Assembly: GCA_015485845.1 (NCBI GenBank)
Contig: WFSU01000070.1
Location: 1 to 20,380, forward strand
DNA from: Nitratifractor sp.
GTDB lineage: Bacteria; Campylobacterota; Campylobacteria; Campylobacterales; Sulfurovaceae
Length of the DNA stretch: 20,380 nt
Reading direction: 5' to 3'
The notes beneath the pieces are model-generated. The model ran no database searches. It worked only from the letters and a program-made list of their open reading frames with translations, and was not told where the DNA came from. Shown piece after piece: positions 1 to 5,743 of the stretch; within the stretch, counting starts at the first letter, position 1, and each line of letters starts with the position of its first letter. The translations under genes were made by a program, and so were the position numbers.

Positions 1-309
1 GAAGCCCCCTACAACCTCTACGACCGCCTCGACCTCGACCGCACCCGAGGGGATCAGGCCTTCAAATCCCTCACCCGCGCCAAAAAGGTCGTCCGACTGG
101 CGCACAACCTGTTTGTCACCGAGAACAATCTTCGTCAAGCACTGGCTCTGATGCGAGAGCTGATGACCAAACACGGCTACCTTGATATCCGCCTGTTCAA
201 ATCTGAAACCGGCATGAGCCGCAAATACTGCATCGCATATTTGGAATATCTTGACAAGAGCGAAGAGGTGGTCAAAGAGGGGAAGAAAAGAGTGTTGAGG
301 TATCAGTAG
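1..309 (+). CDS. selB: Selenocysteine-specific elongation factor SelB, C-terminal end (5' truncated by window)
   Basis: The frame is open from base 1 and ends at TAG 307-309, giving the last 102 residues. The segment has the winged-helix character of the SelB C-terminal domain, which binds the SECIS hairpin in selenoprotein mRNAs while the missing GTPase domain carries Sec-tRNA. The best landmark is the helix around residues 74-85 (motif MSRKYCIAYLEYLD), close to the conserved 'LSRK..I.LLE..D' of the last winged helix, followed by the usual basic tail ending VLRYQ. The identification is strongly supported by context: the selenocysteine tRNA gene lies on the other side of the inserted element. 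The stop codon is only 3 bases before the left attachment repeat, so the insertion spared selB. The N-terminal part cannot be judged. Confidence 0.85.
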   Translation, partial: EAPYNLYDRLDLDRTRGDQAFKSLTRAKKVVRLAHNLFVTENNLRQALALMRELMTKHGYLDIRLFKSETGMSRKYCIAYLEYLDKSEEVVKEGKKRVLRYQ

Positions 310-312
310 GGT

Positions 313-328
313 TGGCGGGTGGAGGAAT
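313..328 (+). repeat. Left attachment site (attL), copy of tRNA-Sec 3' end
   Basis: TGGCGGGTGGAGGAAT matches the 3' end of the tRNA-Sec gene at 8894-8913, including the complement of the encoded CCA, except that four bases (AGAG) are missing here. The ungapped identical core is GGGTGGAGGAAT, 12 bases, at 317-328. The repeat begins three bases after the selB stop codon. Displaced tRNA 3' ends at the far border of an element are the normal product of integration by tRNA-targeting tyrosine integrases. The four-base deletion suggests the copy is free to decay. Confidence 0.7.
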
Positions 329-370
329 ATAACACACCCAAATAATGGCAACTGAAGCCTATGGAATGAA

Positions 371-394
371 TATCAGCCCCCAAATCAGCCCCTA
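371..394 (-). promoter_or_regulatory. Tandem 12-bp arm-site pair, left end
   Basis: Read on the minus strand, two 12-bp units stand head to tail, TAGGGGCTGATT then TGGGGGCTGATA. The same arrangement recurs at 533-556 and at 8758-8781, so it occurs at both ends of the element. Integrase arm-type sites are expected as short direct repeats flanking the core, so I infer binding by the integrase N-terminal domain. A recombination directionality factor is an alternative ligand. Confidence 0.55.
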
Positions 395-532
395 AAAATC
401 TGTGCTACAATGAAGGGAATTTGGTATAAAGATCCCAATTGTACCGCCAAAGAGCTTCAAGAAAAATAACACGGTGGCGATAGACGGAACCACACCAGCC
501 CGTAAAATGGGGCTTTAAAAAATCGCTTCCAA

Positions 533-556
533 AATATGCCCCCAAATATGCCCCTA
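533..556 (-). promoter_or_regulatory. Tandem 12-bp arm-site pair, second left copy
   Basis: On the minus strand the units are TAGGGGCATATT and TGGGGGCATATT. They share the T-R-GGGGC core and 12-bp spacing of the pairs at 371-394 and 8758-8781 but have AT instead of TG after the core. A single unit of this AT type recurs at 8705-8716, next to the integrase start. The proposed role is integrase or excisionase binding. Confidence 0.5.
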
Positions 557-583
557 AGTGATTGCGGTTACAATGGAGAGGGC

Positions 584-694
584 TTAAAGCACATACTCCC
601 AGCGGTGATACTTTGCCGCTATGTCTTTGATACTGTCCTGAGATTGGACGGTGATTATCTTGTAGCCGGTTGGCAGGTAAACTTTGATTTTCAC
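584..694 (-). CDS. Small peptide downstream of ssb (36 aa)
   Basis: A GTG-started frame of 36 codons begins 9 bases after the ssb stop. It is preceded by TAGGA as a plausible ribosome binding site overlapping that stop, and ends at TAA 584-586. The peptide begins KIKVYLPTGYKI and ends RWEYVL; it alternates beta-like hydrophobic residues with charged ones and looks like a folded small domain rather than random translation. It would be the last gene of the leftward operon from 2293. It is below usual gene-caller length limits. No family is recognised and no function is proposed. Confidence 0.5.
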   Translation of the reverse strand: MKIKVYLPTGYKIITVQSQDSIKDIAAKYHRWEYVL

Positions 695-703
695 GGTTGG
701 GTC

Positions 704-1174
704 CTAAAAGGGGATTTCGTCGTCCAGCTCCATATCGGGAAACGGTGGGCTGGTATGAGGTGGGTGTGGCTGTTGGGTGGCAGCGGGCTGGTGGGTCGGC
801 TGAGGTGCGGGGGATTGCTGAGGCGGTGGCGTGCCGGTTTGCCGGTTGTCTTTGTCTCCCAGCATAGTGAGGCTGAGTACATCGACTTTGTGGCGGCTCC
901 GTTTCTGCCCGTTCCCGTCCGTCCATTGATCCAACTTGAGCCGTCCGTCTATGAGCACCTTGGAGCCTTTGCGCAAATACTGGTTTGCGATTTCAGCCGT
1001 GCGGCCATAAAAGGTGAGATCCACAAAAAGCACCTCCTCCTTTGGCTGCCCGTCGGCTCCCTTGTATTTCCGGGACGATGCTATCCCGGTATTGGCTATG
1101 GCCGCATCGCCCTGTGTGTAGCGGATTTCGATATCTTTGGAGAGGTGGCCGGCCAGTATGATTTTGTTAAACAT
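704..1174 (-). CDS. ssb: Single-stranded DNA-binding protein (SSB)
   Basis: The 156-residue protein starts at ATG 1174 (MFNKIILAGHLS). The longer frame upstream is rejected because this start matches the SSB family N-terminus and has AAGGGGGG about ten bases before it. Residues 1 to about 105 form the OB fold, with the family signatures LxGxLxxDxE near the start, FVDLTFYGRTAE, and YLRKGSKVLIDGRL. A Pro/Gln-rich linker follows, then the acidic tip DDEIPF that recruits DNA-repair and replication partners. The start lies inside the end of the preceding gene, so translation is probably coupled. An element-borne SSB fits with the annealing protein and exonuclease encoded in the other operon. Confidence 0.95.
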   Translation of the reverse strand: MFNKIILAGHLSKDIEIRYTQGDAAIANTGIASSRKYKGADGQPKEEVLFVDLTFYGRTAEIANQYLRKGSKVLIDGRLKLDQWTDGNGQKRSRHKVDVLSLTMLGDKDNRQTGTPPPQQSPAPQPTHQPAATQQPHPPHTSPPFPDMELDDEIPF

Positions 1175-1520
1175 GCTTTGCGCCCCCCTTGACGACACGC
1201 TGCACATCCTCCAGCAGATCCGTGATCCGTCCGGCATCCTCCGTCGCGTCCTCTACATTGCGCATTGCATTACGCAGCGCCCAAAGTTCATCAGAAACAA
1301 ATACCCCTCTTTCTTTGTAGGAGTCGGTATCCATATCCTCAAGTGAGGCATCCAGTATGCGGATCGTCCCGGCGGCTTCGGCTGTCCGCTGGATCACGTC
1401 CGAGGCTTTGAGGAGGGCTATCTTGAGTGTCAAGAGTATCCATTTATCTTTGTCCTGATCCGGGGTGAGTGTTTTGGCTTCCTCTTCGAGTATTCGGAGG
1501 TCTCTATCAAATCGGCTCAT
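1167..1520 (-). CDS. Unknown element protein (117 aa)
   Basis: The frame runs from ATG 1520 to TAA 1167. It overlaps the previous gene by 14 bases and the ssb start by 8, the pattern of a tightly packed phage-type operon. The protein is rich in Asp, Glu, Leu and Ala with long helical stretches (DRDLRILEEEAKTLTP near the start and ALRNAMRNVEDATEDAGRIT later), suggesting a mostly helical, perhaps coiled-coil, protein. No signal peptide, membrane segment, cysteine motif or recognised family is seen. Its position just before ssb suggests a DNA-metabolism or regulatory accessory role, which is inference. Confidence 0.7.
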   Translation of the reverse strand: MSRFDRDLRILEEEAKTLTPDQDKDKWILLTLKIALLKASDVIQRTAEAAGTIRILDASLEDMDTDSYKERGVFVSDELWALRNAMRNVEDATEDAGRITDLLEDVQRVVKGGAKHV

Positions 1521-1818
1521 TCTGTTTTCCTTGTGTGTGATGAGGTGGAATTACCTCGTAAATCTCCCCGCCCACTTTGAGGGTGAGCAGGGTTCGCAGG
1601 TTGATCGTACGATAACCACCTTTGGCCATATCATAAACGGTAACGAGGTTGTTTTTTGCACTGGTTCCGTTGGTACCTCCTTTTACGTGTTTGGTGACCC
1701 CGATCCGGGCGACCATCTTCCTGAGTGTTCCGTCCTTCTTGATGAAGTGGGCGGCAAAAATCCGCCCCTGGGTTTCATGGATCGCCTTGAGGGCTTTGCA
1801 TTGGGGGAGCGACTTCAC
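1507..1818 (-). CDS. Small beta-barrel phage-type protein, possibly Sm-like SH3/WYL_2 family
   Basis: The 103-residue frame starts with GTG at 1818, which overlaps the stop of the preceding gene (GTGA). The segment IFAAHFIKKDGTLRKMVAR (residues about 20-38) and the later VTVYDMAKGGYRTINLRTL have the alternating strand pattern and the 'KKDGT.R' and 'vyD...g.R.INl' features I associate with the small SH3-like barrel proteins of phages and plasmids (DUF2693/WYL_2 type). Such proteins are common in phage early regions and have no firmly assigned role. The family match is from memory of pattern only; the gene itself is well supported by its overlaps. Confidence 0.6.
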   Translation of the reverse strand: MKSLPQCKALKAIHETQGRIFAAHFIKKDGTLRKMVARIGVTKHVKGGTNGTSAKNNLVTVYDMAKGGYRTINLRTLLTLKVGGEIYEVIPPHHTQGKQNEPI

Positions 1819-1976
1819 GCCATACCCTTTACGGCCTGGATCACAAAGGCATTGAGTTCTGCATAGCTGAGGACGATATCGGCCTCCTCATGCTCCAGCC
1901 AGATGATGTTGAGGACGTCCCCAAGGTCGCCGCCGGTAGCGAGACATTCCCGGATGCGTTTTACTGGATCATTCAT
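1815..1976 (-). CDS. Unknown small element protein (53 aa)
   Basis: I take ATG 1976 (MNDPVKRIREC) as the start because it overlaps the stop of the preceding gene in a TAATG arrangement. A longer frame reaching 2111 would overlap that gene by 135 bases and its extra part is basic and low in plausibility. The product is small and mostly helical, with acidic stretches (WLEHEEADIVLSYAEL) and no recognised motif. It is the second gene of the operon driven from 2369. Confidence 0.6.
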   Translation of the reverse strand: MNDPVKRIRECLATGGDLGDVLNIIWLEHEEADIVLSYAELNAFVIQAVKGMA

Positions 1977-2293
1977 TACGCTGCCTCCCTGTGCTCTGTG
2001 GACTCTTGGATTGCTTCGGTAAGGGTTTGCGCCGTCACGGCATCCCAAAAGCTCTCTGAGGCGTTTTTCTCGATAGCTTGGAGCTGCTCTATTTCGTAGG
2101 CGCTGAGCCACTCGGTAGCGTCCAGCTCGATGTCCTCCTCGGTGATGGTGTCGACCGCGTACGCTGTCCGGCTGTACATCCCCTCATCGATGAAGCTTTG
2201 GAGGATGATTTCGCGCCCCTCCCCGGGGTAATCTTCGATGAGCTCGTAGTCGGTCGGCATATCGTATCCTTGGTCATGGGCTAAGACGGTCAT
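1976..2293 (-). CDS. Unknown acidic element protein (105 aa), first gene of leftward operon
   Basis: The start is ATG 2293, with AAAGGA seven bases upstream. The protein is strongly acidic (ELIEDYPGEGREIILQ and VDTITEEDIELDATEW) and has no cysteine, signal peptide or membrane segment. Small acidic early proteins of phages are often nuclease or host-enzyme inhibitors or DNA mimics, but nothing here proves that. It lies directly behind a consensus promoter and palindromic operator, so it should be the most strongly expressed and controlled gene of this operon. Confidence 0.7.
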   Translation of the reverse strand: MTVLAHDQGYDMPTDYELIEDYPGEGREIILQSFIDEGMYSRTAYAVDTITEEDIELDATEWLSAYEIEQLQAIEKNASESFWDAVTAQTLTEAIQESTEHREAA

Positions 2294-2311
2294 CCTCTTT
2301 TCCTTTCATTT

Positions 2312-2328
2312 ATAGGATTAAATCCTAT
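2312..2328. promoter_or_regulatory. Perfect palindromic operator
   Basis: ATAGGATTAAATCCTAT has two perfect 8-bp arms around one central base. It lies between the promoter at 2341-2369 and the first gene of the leftward operon, about ten bases downstream of the expected transcription start, where a bound repressor would block initiation or early elongation. The likely ligand is the small HTH protein encoded divergently at 2462-2683; that pairing is inference. Confidence 0.65.
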
Positions 2329-2340
2329 TTATTAGTTACA

Positions 2341-2369
2341 ATTATAGCACTTAATACTAATAAAGTCAA
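2341..2369 (-). promoter_or_regulatory. Sigma70-type promoter of leftward operon
   Basis: On the minus strand TTGACT (2369-2364) and TATAAT (2346-2341) are separated by exactly 17 bases. This is the best consensus promoter in the window. It reads toward the gene starting at 2293, leaving a leader of about 40 bases that contains the palindrome at 2312-2328. Confidence 0.8.
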
Positions 2370-2407
2370 GTCTTTTTTGGTATTTAGGGCAAATTTCATA
2401 AAATAAA

Positions 2408-2437
2408 TTATGATTTAATGCAATTTACGGGTATAAT
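2408..2437 (+). promoter_or_regulatory. Promoter of the Cro-like regulator
   Basis: TATAAT stands at 2432-2437, 24 bases before the ATG at 2462, with only a weak -35 candidate (TTATGA at 2408-2413). The AT-rich 2300-2440 interval therefore holds two divergent promoters, the classic layout of a phage control region. Confidence 0.55.
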
Positions 2438-2461
2438 ATGTAAAAAGCAAAAGGTATCCCA

Positions 2462-2683
2462 ATGGAATACACCACGTTTAAGCAAATCCTCAAGGATCAG
2501 GGCTTGACCCTCAAAGCGTTTTCGGAATTGGCTGGGGTCAAATATGACACGTGCAGCAAATGGGGCAAAGACGGTCGCCCGGTGAGCGACTGGGTAGACA
2601 CCTGGCTCAAGCTCTACATCGAAAACAAAGAGTGCCGGGATCTCAAAGAGACGATCCGGGAAACGGTCTGCGAGCGCGGATAA
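2462..2683 (+). CDS. Small HTH regulator (Cro/repressor-like, 73 aa)
   Basis: This is the only rightward gene of the element. It starts at ATG 2462 with AAAAGG nearby and ends at TAA 2683. Residues about 8-35 (QILKDQGLTLKAFSELAGV, then KYDTCSKWGKDG) read as a helix-turn-helix: the L-T-x-K-x-F-x-E-L-x-G-V spacing and following S/C-x-W are typical of small XRE/Cro-like phage DNA-binding proteins, as is the later WVDTWLKLYIE helix. There is no peptidase or C-terminal dimerisation domain, so it cannot be an SOS-cleavable CI-type repressor. Its position opposite the early operon, with a palindrome between, makes it the likely switch protein of the element. Confidence 0.75.
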   Translation: MEYTTFKQILKDQGLTLKAFSELAGVKYDTCSKWGKDGRPVSDWVDTWLKLYIENKECRDLKETIRETVCERG

Positions 2684-2727
2684 GTGAGAAGTGCGTATCA
2701 TTATCAATTCCGACACTTTCTTGTTGT

Positions 2728-2758
2728 AAAAGTAACCACGTGTTCCATGGTTACTTTT
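2728..2758. terminator. Rho-independent terminator, probably bidirectional
   Basis: AAAAGTAACCA (2728-2738) and TGGTTACTTTT (2748-2758) form an 11-bp perfect stem with a 9-base loop, followed by a T run on the plus strand. It sits 45 bases after the regulator gene. On the minus strand the stem also ends in TTTT, so it could stop the convergent replication operon coming from the right. Confidence 0.75.
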
Positions 2759-3050
2759 TTGTGAATAGCTGTTCCAACCCTCAAAGCCCCATGCCACCGG
2801 GGTTTCAATGGGTGTTACAAAATAGGGGGTACCCCCTCTAAACGGATTTCGTGAAAGTTTGGAAGGGGCTTCGGTGTAGCAAACCTTATCTTTGCAGAGA
2901 TCTGACCCACCCCGCCCCTTTTTGGAAACGGCAACCAAACCAAAAAGTTTTGGTAACCACTTTCTGACATGATCAAACCTCATGGATATCGCGGTTCGCA
3001 CTACCCGCGTCACGCTGCAATCCGTCAAAGTACCTTTTCGCTGAGTGCGT
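2759..3050. other. Gene-free palindrome-rich interval after the replication gene
   Basis: No credible gene is seen, although a minus-strand frame stays open through here and on into the antisense of the regulator gene. The stretch contains a perfect palindrome AGGGGGTACCCCCT (2824-2837), an inverted repeat ACCAAAA-AG-TTTTGGT (2939-2954) immediately followed by GGTAACC, and a G/C-skewed run near 2907-2925. Dense dyads beside a replication module could be a second origin, a packaging site, or termination structures. The sequence alone does not decide. Confidence 0.45.
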
Positions 3051-3878
3051 CTACTCATGCACGCCCTCCAGTAGTGCCTCCATCTCCTCGAGACTGTCCG
3101 CTCCCCATGTGGTAGTCTTATCGTCGCTGCTTCTACCCTGAGCATATATGAAATTGGGGCTCATGTAGTGGCTCTCTTTTGCATAGCCTTGGGTATCAGT
3201 GTAGGGATAGATGCTTTCGATGAGATACTCCCCAACATATTTGCCTGCGTATTTGCTGCTGAGGGTGCCGCATACCTTTTCAAGATACCACGCCTCGAAG
3301 AGTTCCAGCGTCTCAAGATGTTCTTTGCGTATCTGCTTGAGGACTTTGGCTTTGTAACTGGTAAAGTTGCGGGCATCACTGCTGACATGATCGGCATAGA
3401 GGTTGGCTTCTCTTTGCTGTTCGTGTTCAGTCAGAGTGTGAAAAATATTATCACGTGTCTCTGTCTCTCTCCTTTTGTCTATTTTGTTTTGTTCTATTAT
3501 CTTTTGTGTAGCCACCTCCTGACCGGGGGGGGTGTCACCGTGTGACCGGGGGGTGTCCACCTCCTGACTGGGGGGTGCCACCTCCTGACCGGGGGTAAGG
3601 CTGTATCGGTTATAGGATGATCCCCCGTCTGCTTTGTACTGCTTCTTGACTATAATGCGCCGTTTCTCTCTCAAAGACTTTATTACAGATTTTGCTTTAC
3701 TGGCACTCATCCCGGTAGCTTTCTCAAACTGTGAGTAGCTGATCCCGTCGCTCTTCTTACCGTATCCGATAGTTTTCCGGGCGATATGTACGAGGATAGC
3801 CCGCTCATGCAATGAGAGCGTTACATCGTCAAGGATCGCGTTTGGTACCCGTGTGTATCGCTCTTCCTGCTCTTCCAT
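3051..3878 (-). CDS. Lambda O-like replication initiator
   Basis: The 275-residue protein starts at ATG 3878, immediately after the stop of the preceding gene. Residues about 8-75 match the winged-helix N-terminus of phage replication protein O: YTRVPNAILDDVTLSLHERA, then ARKTIGYGKKSD, ISYSQFEKATGMS and VIKSLREKRRIIVK. This domain binds origin iterons. Residues about 93-122 form a low-complexity repeat (units like PPGQEVAT) encoded by the DNA iterons at 3511-3600. The C-terminal 130 residues are helical and charged and would contact the helicase or its loader. No lambda-P/DnaC-type loader gene is present, so the element presumably uses the host helicase directly. It ends the leftward operon from the excisionase. 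Confidence 0.85.
   Translation of the reverse strand: MEEQEERYTRVPNAILDDVTLSLHERAILVHIARKTIGYGKKSDGISYSQFEKATGMSASKAKSVIKSLREKRRIIVKKQYKADGGSSYNRYSLTPGQEVAPPSQEVDTPRSHGDTPPGQEVATQKIIEQNKIDKRRETETRDNIFHTLTEHEQQREANLYADHVSSDARNFTSYKAKVLKQIRKEHLETLELFEAWYLEKVCGTLSSKYAGKYVGEYLIESIYPYTDTQGYAKESHYMSPNFIYAQGRSSDDKTTTWGADSLEEMEALLEGVHE
3425..3600. other. Candidate replication origin inside the initiator gene
   Basis: Four G-rich iterons (3511-3600) lie inside the O-like gene, and an AT-rich stretch (3425-3510, with TTTTGT and ATATTA runs) follows them on the downstream side of the coding strand. Phage lambda's origin has the same order within its O gene: four dyad iterons, then an AT-rich unwinding region. 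Origin function is inferred from this architecture. Confidence 0.7.
3511..3600 (-). repeat. Four 21-bp iterons
   Basis: On the plus strand the unit is CCACCTCCTGACCGGGGGGTG. Copies begin near 3512, 3536, 3557 and 3578. The second is the most diverged (CACCGTGTGACCGGGG) and the first has extra G residues. Each has imperfect dyad symmetry, ACCTCC against GGGGGT. Because 21 bp equals seven codons, the repeat stays in frame and encodes the repeated peptide of the initiator. Confidence 0.85.
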
Positions 3879-4106
3879 CTAATACCCCTGCACCGTCTCG
3901 AAGTCCATCGGCTCCCCGGTCTCTCTCCAGTCATTGAGTGCTTTTTGGAAATCGTTGCGAGGGTCAAAGATCCAACAGAGGATCAGTTCTCGGATGCTCA
4001 GGCCGGTTTCGGCTTTAACCTCTTCGGTAGTGATGAGGTGGTTACGAAAAACCTTTTTGCCCAGTATCGTATTGATCCGCGCTCCGTCGGCTGTCCGGTA
4101 GTCCAT
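3879..4106 (-). CDS. Unknown element protein (75 aa)
   Basis: ATG 4106 overlaps the stop of the preceding gene (TAATG), and its own stop abuts the initiator start, so it is firmly placed in the replication operon. The segment FRNHLITTEEVKAETGLSIRELI (residues about 20-42) resembles a short helix-turn-helix or a helicase-loader-like helical domain, but I cannot assign a family. A role as partner of the adjacent O-like protein is possible from position only. Confidence 0.65.
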   Translation of the reverse strand: MDYRTADGARINTILGKKVFRNHLITTEEVKAETGLSIRELILCWIFDPRNDFQKALNDWRETGEPMDFETVQGY

Positions 4107-4507
4107 TACAAACCCCCTTGATCAAACAGGCTGGGTGTGCTGTTCACTCCAGCCATGAGGAGGTCAAGGGTGGGGCGGCTCTCCTTGAGCCCGAAAGTGA
4201 GGATCAGGGTCACGGCCTGCCCTCTGACTTCCTCATCGGGGATCTGGACGGAGATCTCTTCGAGGGTGGTGAGTCCGACCTTTTTGTCCTGCATGGCCAG
4301 CATCTTGACCGCCGGGCTGTCGGTGTCTGCTATGGTCTGCATCTGTCGTATGTGGTGGTCTCCGAGGTGACGGAAACATCGATCCAGTATAAAGTCGGTG
4401 AAGATTTCTACCCATGCCGGGGAGAGCCCAAGCGTGCCGATCTGTTCGGCTGCATCGCTCCAAACACTGAGATGCTGCTCGATGCGCCGCTGTTGGTATG
4501 GTGTCAT
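4106..4507 (-). CDS. Unknown element protein (133 aa)
   Basis: ATG 4507 overlaps the stop of the exonuclease gene (ATGA). The protein is soluble and mostly helical; no enzyme motif is seen. It ends in a flexible tail NSTPSLFDQGGL whose 'SLF' core slightly resembles the beta-clamp-binding pentapeptide (QLxLF), though the leading Gln-Leu is absent. Its position between the recombinase pair and the initiator suggests a role in replication or recombination. I do not recognise the family. Confidence 0.65.
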   Translation of the reverse strand: MTPYQQRRIEQHLSVWSDAAEQIGTLGLSPAWVEIFTDFILDRCFRHLGDHHIRQMQTIADTDSPAVKMLAMQDKKVGLTTLEEISVQIPDEEVRGQAVTLILTFGLKESRPTLDLLMAGVNSTPSLFDQGGL

Positions 4508-5106
4508 GGCTTGATCCTTTGATAAAGTGTCTCGAGTTCGTCGGCAAAGGCGGTGACGTGCTCCTCCATCCGGGCGATATACTCCTCATCCCGCTGGATA
4601 CGTACGATAAAAAGTTCCATGCTGGGATGATAAGCCACAAAGTCCCACCATTGCCGCCCGCTGATCCAAAGATTACCCTGCACTTGAGGTTTGTAAATGT
4701 CGGGGAGTTTGGCTTCGATCATGTAGCGGACGAGAGTAGAGGGTTTGGGGCATTTGATCTCCAGTCCGCCGTCGGTTCCGATCAGCCCGTCCGGGCTGGC
4801 GCCGATGGTTCCGGCGTCGTTGAACATCAAGCCCACTTGGGTCACCTCAACGTCATGGAGAAACGCATAGGCATCGCGGGCGCGGGGTTCGAGTTCATTG
4901 CCCCGCTGCATCCATTCGCTGGTGAAGCTCTCCGAAGGCTCCCCGGTAAGCCGTTCGGCCAGCAGCTCATAGAGATAGGTGCGGTAGCTTTTGGACTTAT
5001 CCCCTTTGGCGGGCGTGATGATGTCCTTGAAGCGAGACGCGGTGGGCAATCCCAGCCGGGCATGCAGCCATGCCGGGGAGCCCTGCTCCATCTCAAGCGT
5101 GATCAT
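4504..5106 (-). CDS. YqaJ/lambda-exonuclease-type recombination nuclease
   Basis: The 200-residue protein matches the YqaJ viral recombinase fold, a PD-(D/E)XK 5'-3' double-strand exonuclease. An N-terminal GSPAWLHARLGLPTASRF (residues about 8-25) is the family signature. The central GNELEPRARDAY carries a conserved Glu, and GASPDGLIGTDGGLEIKCP (about 102-120) provides the catalytic Asp and the E-x-K pair. The enzyme would resect duplex ends to give 3' tails loaded by the annealing protein whose gene it overlaps by 14 bases, as in lambda Red alpha/beta. The start has no strong ribosome binding site, so translation is probably coupled to the upstream gene. Confidence 0.9.
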   Translation of the reverse strand: MITLEMEQGSPAWLHARLGLPTASRFKDIITPAKGDKSKSYRTYLYELLAERLTGEPSESFTSEWMQRGNELEPRARDAYAFLHDVEVTQVGLMFNDAGTIGASPDGLIGTDGGLEIKCPKPSTLVRYMIEAKLPDIYKPQVQGNLWISGRQWWDFVAYHPSMELFIVRIQRDEEYIARMEEHVTAFADELETLYQRIKP

Positions 5107-5743
5107 GGCCGGATCGCTTTTGCTTTTGGGTGATCAGTTTGGCAATCTCTTTGGCGTGGGGATAGTCTATCGTTTCGACCCGTTCCGCCCCGGCACGCTC
5201 CAGCACCCATGCGGTCACTTTGTCCGGGTGTTCAGCTTGATCGATGTACGCGCGGATCGTAGTGAGATACCCGAAGTATTCCTCCTGTTCAAACTCCTGA
5301 GCGACTTCCTGCACGTAGGCGGCATCTTCAAATTTGCCCATGTAGATATCGGCACCGAAACCAAGGTAGCTCAAGGCTTTGCCGATGGAATTGGTGATCA
5401 CCTTTTTGTAAGCGTCCTCATCGACTTTGGCATATCCCTTGGAGGTCTGATACCCCAGCTTGACGGCATTGACCACAGGGAACGCTCCCTCTGTGGTGCC
5501 GTCGGTATAGAAAAACGTCCCGGACAGTTTGGCCAGCGTGGTCTCTCCCAGCGGCACTTCATCGATCCGCACGTCACGTAGCCCAAAGCCGGTGCCGTAT
5601 GCTCCGAAGCGTTCCGTTGCAAGCTGGATCAAATAGTAAGCATCAATGTTGGTAAAGGGTTGGCGCCCGCTTACGTTGACGTTCTTGGTGAAGCTGGGAT
5701 CAATCTTTTTGACACTCTCCCAGAGTGTGAGATTATCGCTCAT
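5093..5743 (-). CDS. Phage single-strand annealing protein (Rad52/ERF-like)
   Basis: The 216-residue protein starts at ATG 5743 behind AGGAG. Residues about 1-60 (LWESVKKIDPSFTKNV, AYYLIQLATERFGAYGTGFG) and especially VDEDAYKKVITNSIGKALSYL and GFGADIYMGKFED (about 120-155) have the pattern of phage annealing proteins of the Rad52/ERF superfamily (DUF1071-type). The C-terminal third is charged and likely contacts SSB or the exonuclease. It should anneal complementary strands produced by the exonuclease encoded just downstream. The subfamily assignment is from pattern memory; the pairing with YqaJ makes the function likely. Confidence 0.75.
   Translation of the reverse strand: MSDNLTLWESVKKIDPSFTKNVNVSGRQPFTNIDAYYLIQLATERFGAYGTGFGLRDVRIDEVPLGETTLAKLSGTFFYTDGTTEGAFPVVNAVKLGYQTSKGYAKVDEDAYKKVITNSIGKALSYLGFGADIYMGKFEDAAYVQEVAQEFEQEEYFGYLTTIRAYIDQAEHPDKVTAWVLERAGAERVETIDYPHAKEIAKLITQKQKRSGHDHA

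Larger units (their letters stand above)
310..583. other. Gene-free left end of the element
   Basis: No convincing gene is present. The stretch holds the left attachment repeat, two tandem arm-site pairs, and a short inverted repeat AGCCC/GGGCT near 505-523. The surroundings of the two arm-site pairs are themselves similar: each pair is followed about ten bases later by a TACAATG-AG-GG sequence (near 405-416 and 569-580), as if a block of roughly 45 bases had been duplicated. Confidence 0.55.

Noticed and set aside
505..523. Inverted repeat AGCCC/GGGCT as a terminator
   Set aside because: The stem is only five base pairs and the following T run is short; it may be just another degenerate arm-like unit.
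405..926. Minus-strand open frame of 173 codons across the left end
   Set aside because: It is a shifted frame of ssb and the 36-residue gene, rich in Pro, Arg and His, and it runs into the attachment region.
536..1192. Plus-strand open frame of 218 codons
   Set aside because: It is antisense to ssb, which is identified beyond doubt. No ribosome binding site or recognisable family supports it.
1977..2111. N-terminal extension of the 53-residue gene
   Set aside because: It would overlap the preceding gene by 135 bases; ATG 1976 makes a typical TAATG junction.
2408..3145. Long minus-strand open frame of 245 codons
   Set aside because: It lies antisense to the well-supported HTH gene (2462-2683), runs through an intrinsic terminator and palindromes, and its translation is mixed and unlike a folded protein. 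An ATGA overlap with the initiator stop is its only support, so a short N-terminal part cannot be fully excluded.
3511..3600. Possible CRISPR array
   Set aside because: The repeats are contiguous 21-bp units with no spacers and lie in frame inside a coding gene, which fits origin iterons instead.
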